From assembly GCA_038093515.1 (NCBI GenBank), contig JBBPSI010000005.1, positions 186,001-250,000 on the forward strand: a stretch of DNA of 64,000 nucleotides, given 5' to 3'. Source of the DNA: Butyriboletus loyo (lineage: Eukaryota; Basidiomycota; Agaricomycetes; Boletales; Boletaceae). The notes beneath the pieces are model-generated. The model was not told where the DNA came from and made no database searches. It worked only from the letters and a program-made list of their open reading frames with translations. Below are positions 62,029 through 64,000 of this stretch, in pieces (within the stretch, counting starts at the first letter, position 1; each line of letters opens with the position of its first letter). The translations under genes were made by a program, and so were the position numbers.

Positions 62029-62407
62029 TGGCTCAATCACCAACTACAGACGCGATTTGTATCCATCAATGGCAGAAGGAGGGGCGGTGGCGGTGAGGAG
62101 CCTATCCGAGGGCCGATGCCTGTACGGGGGACATTGGGGGGCGAGTCGAGAGTCGTTCCAATCGTGCATGCACCGACAGCGGGACATTTTCAGTGACTGC
62201 ACAAGGCGTACGAGGCAATGGATTGGCGGTTTATGAGCCCCCGAGTGAATAGATACTATATAGATTCAGCCGACACTGGCGTCGACGGTGAAGGGCCTGG
62301 AGTCGTAGGATTTGCTGCACTCGCGACACAGCACTGGCAGTTGCATGATTCGATTTCCCAAGCAGTGGCCAAGTGATGTTCTAATTCACGGAAATGCCTC
62401 GATTGAT
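62029..62407. other. Convergent intergenic region
   Basis: Space between the 3-prime ends of the preceding gene and the F-box gene. No coding or repeat structure recognised. Confidence 0.45.
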
Positions 62408-63946
62408 TTAAAAAATGCCCGTCCGACGATGGGAATACTTTGAAACGTGATACCCGATTCCGTTTCTCTCGAGTTTTAGCCTGTCCTCCGTGATCCCTCT
62501 TCTACCGCCGACAGCGTTCAGACCAACGGAAGCGATCGGTGGGTACGTATCCCCCGTCACCCCAGGACCAAAATCATACACGAATGGCCGACTCTGGGTC
62601 GCGCCGAAGAGTCTTGAGCTCTCAAGGACAATCGAATATACAGGAGATGAATCATTTCCGGGAGCATATACGCTCCAGCCTCGTAACGGCTGACGGACAT
62701 CCCAGAAGGCGACAACGCTGTACCGAGCCGTCCCGGCGGCAACGAAACTGGCATTGCCGCCACCGCAAGAGACGGTGTATATGGGCTCAGGTGACAAGGC
62801 ATCTTGCAGTGTAAGGACGGGGAGAAGTGTTGGTGGTGAAGACGACGAGGCCGTGCTGAGGGTTGAGTGGCATTGTGAGTGGTGGGAGACGCGGAGGTCG
62901 TATATCCGAACTGAGCCGTCGTACCAGCCCGAGACGATGATTTGCTCGGGAGGACCGAGAGGCGAAGAGGGCGGAGCGCATGTGATGCCATATACCGCTG
63001 AGGGGCGGTTCTTCGGGGACTGAAGGACGATCGAGGGAATGGGGGAAAACCCGTCAGGGGCTATGTAGTAAAGGGAAAGAGGTGCAGGAGATGTAGTGCC
63101 GAATACGGCGTATGGCGAGGAAGAAGACATGCAAAGGTGGCTTGTCCAGCTCTTTGTGCCCAAGTTGACGGACGTGAGAGATGGGGAATCGGAGGCGAGG
63201 TTAGTGAGGAAGACCGAACCTTTTTGGGAGAGGGAGAGAAGTGTGTGTGAGGAGCAAGATATGCTTTGTACAACGTTTGTACCGTGATGTTGGAGAGCAC
63301 TCTGTGGTGCCCGTGCGATGACGATGTGTTGTCTGCTGTGCGGTCCTTGGTGGGGAGGAAGACAGACCTGTTCAACAGAGCTATCCTCGAATCCGAGAAA
63401 GACTGTGCGATCTTGACCGGCATCAGGGAGAAATGCGATGCTAGTGATGTCGGGTTGGACTGTACTGCGACCAAGCATGAAAGTATATGAGCGTTCAAAG
63501 ACGATGCGGGAGGGGGATGCACCGGAGGTGGCTTGTACAGCATATGAATAGAGAACACGGCCTGCAGCGACTAATAAGGTGGAAACGGACAGGGCGATAG
63601 CGGGTTGTAGTTTTCCTTTCCACGGCCGAGAAAGGGGACGTGCAATGAAGTTGGCGCGCGACCAGGCTCGATCTGCAAGAGTGTTGTAGCGGACGTGTGT
63701 GAAAGGAGACCACCGTGAACGCGAGGAATGGAGAGCGAGGGAATGTCTCTGGTTTTTTCTAAGAAATATGGACCAACCAAAGTCGTGTACCTGGCTGGAG
63801 AAGATGAGCGGTGGGACCAGACTTGTCCCGGGACATACCAGATGATTCAAGAGCCCACATGTGGAAGCAAGACAGAGGAGGTCGTCGAGGTCGAGGTGCT
63901 CGATGATGAGCATCAGCACGTCCGTGTTCATTAATGTCAATGTCAT
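62408..63946 (-). CDS. F-box and WD40-like propeller protein
   Basis: Two exons (63946-63839, 63790-62408) give 496 aa. The F-box is N-terminal: MNTDVLMLIIEHLDLDDLLCLASTCGLLNHLVHDFGWSIFLRKN. A propeller of about six or seven degenerate blades follows, for example DITSIAFLPDAGQDRTVFLGFEDSSV, TSHLCMSSSSPYAVFGTT, QIIVSGWYDGSVRIYDLR and ARYSVVAFWDVRQPLRGW. It is probably the substrate receptor of an SCF ubiquitin ligase. The 48-nt intron inside the F-box is stop-free and a multiple of three. Retained, it would insert 16 residues between the second and third helix of the F-box, so splicing could switch Skp1 binding. Confidence 0.85.
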   Translation of the reverse strand: MTLTLMNTDVLMLIIEHLDLDDLLCLASTCGLLNHLVCPGTSLVPPLIFSSQVHDFGWSIFLRKNQRHSLALHSSRSRWSPFTHVRYNTLADRAWSRANFIARPLSRPWKGKLQPAIALSVSTLLVAAGRVLYSYAVQATSGASPSRIVFERSYTFMLGRSTVQPDITSIAFLPDAGQDRTVFLGFEDSSVEQVCLPPHQGPHSRQHIVIARAPQSALQHHGTNVVQSISCSSHTLLSLSQKGSVFLTNLASDSPSLTSVNLGTKSWTSHLCMSSSSPYAVFGTTSPAPLSLYYIAPDGFSPIPSIVLQSPKNRPSAVYGITCAPPSSPLGPPEQIIVSGWYDGSVRIYDLRVSHHSQCHSTLSTASSSSPPTLLPVLTLQDALSPEPIYTVSCGGGNASFVAAGTARYSVVAFWDVRQPLRGWSVYAPGNDSSPVYSIVLESSRLFGATQSRPFVYDFGPGVTGDTYPPIASVGLNAVGGRRGITEDRLKLERNGIGYHVSKYSHRRTGIF

Positions 63947-64000
63947 AGAGGACGAGTATGTGCTGACGTAACGAAAAGCAGGTCGGAAACGAAGTAAACA

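Overview
The window is nuclear DNA from a filamentous basidiomycete, most likely an agaricomycete. The evidence is dense intron-rich genes with introns of about 45-70 nt, often five to ten per gene, together with fungal orthologues such as VPS45, ERV46, MRT4, CDC37, a Cdc25-type Ras exchange factor and an Mcm1-like MADS protein. No species is claimed. All gene models were joined by hand from reading-frame continuity, GT-AG or GC-AG borders and family motifs. About one hundred introns were inferred.

Layout, left to right. An unrecognised gene on the minus strand runs off the left edge (1-547). A kelch/BTB protein follows (801-2787, minus), then pyridoxamine-phosphate oxidase (4853-5714, plus) preceded by a self-complementary element. 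A gene-poor stretch leads to a broken class I fructose-bisphosphate aldolase (about 9249-10420, minus). Then come a small mitochondrial-type membrane protein (10605), an H15-domain protein (11286) and FKBP12 (13650-14241, minus). A second poor stretch ends at an Ecl1-family zinc protein (17934-19618, minus). After a third poor stretch are an OGFr-domain protein (22911) and a GSKIP-domain protein (24122, minus).

From 26 kb on the window is gene-dense: VPS45 (26029), ERV46 (28735), a coiled-coil protein (30613), secreted dipeptidyl-peptidase V (32394-35432, minus), the head-to-head pair MRT4/DOHH (35573-37867), a CmcJ/NvfI-like enzyme paired with a p34 adaptin-binding protein (38060-40935), CDC37 paired with a Red1/ZFC3H1-like zinc-finger protein (41114-46922), and the MADS-box factor (47575). 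A fourth poor stretch with one candidate gene follows. Next are a wax-synthase-type acyltransferase (51869-53326, minus), a nickel/cobalt transporter with a probable frameshift (53583), an SH3-RasGEF (55752), an unrecognised basidiomycete protein (about 60170-62028) and an F-box/beta-propeller protein (62408, minus).

Functional themes: membrane traffic (VPS45, ERV46, p34), translation and ribosome assembly (MRT4, DOHH), chaperones (FKBP12, CDC37), and Ras signalling (SH3-RasGEF, possibly the kelch/BTB protein). No biosynthetic gene cluster, CRISPR array, rRNA gene, convincing tRNA or intact transposon was seen. The most notable features are at least five GC-AG introns in five different genes, several stop-free introns whose length is a multiple of three, the decaying class I aldolase, and the structured element just upstream of the PNPOx gene. 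I did not find a clear new multi-gene system.
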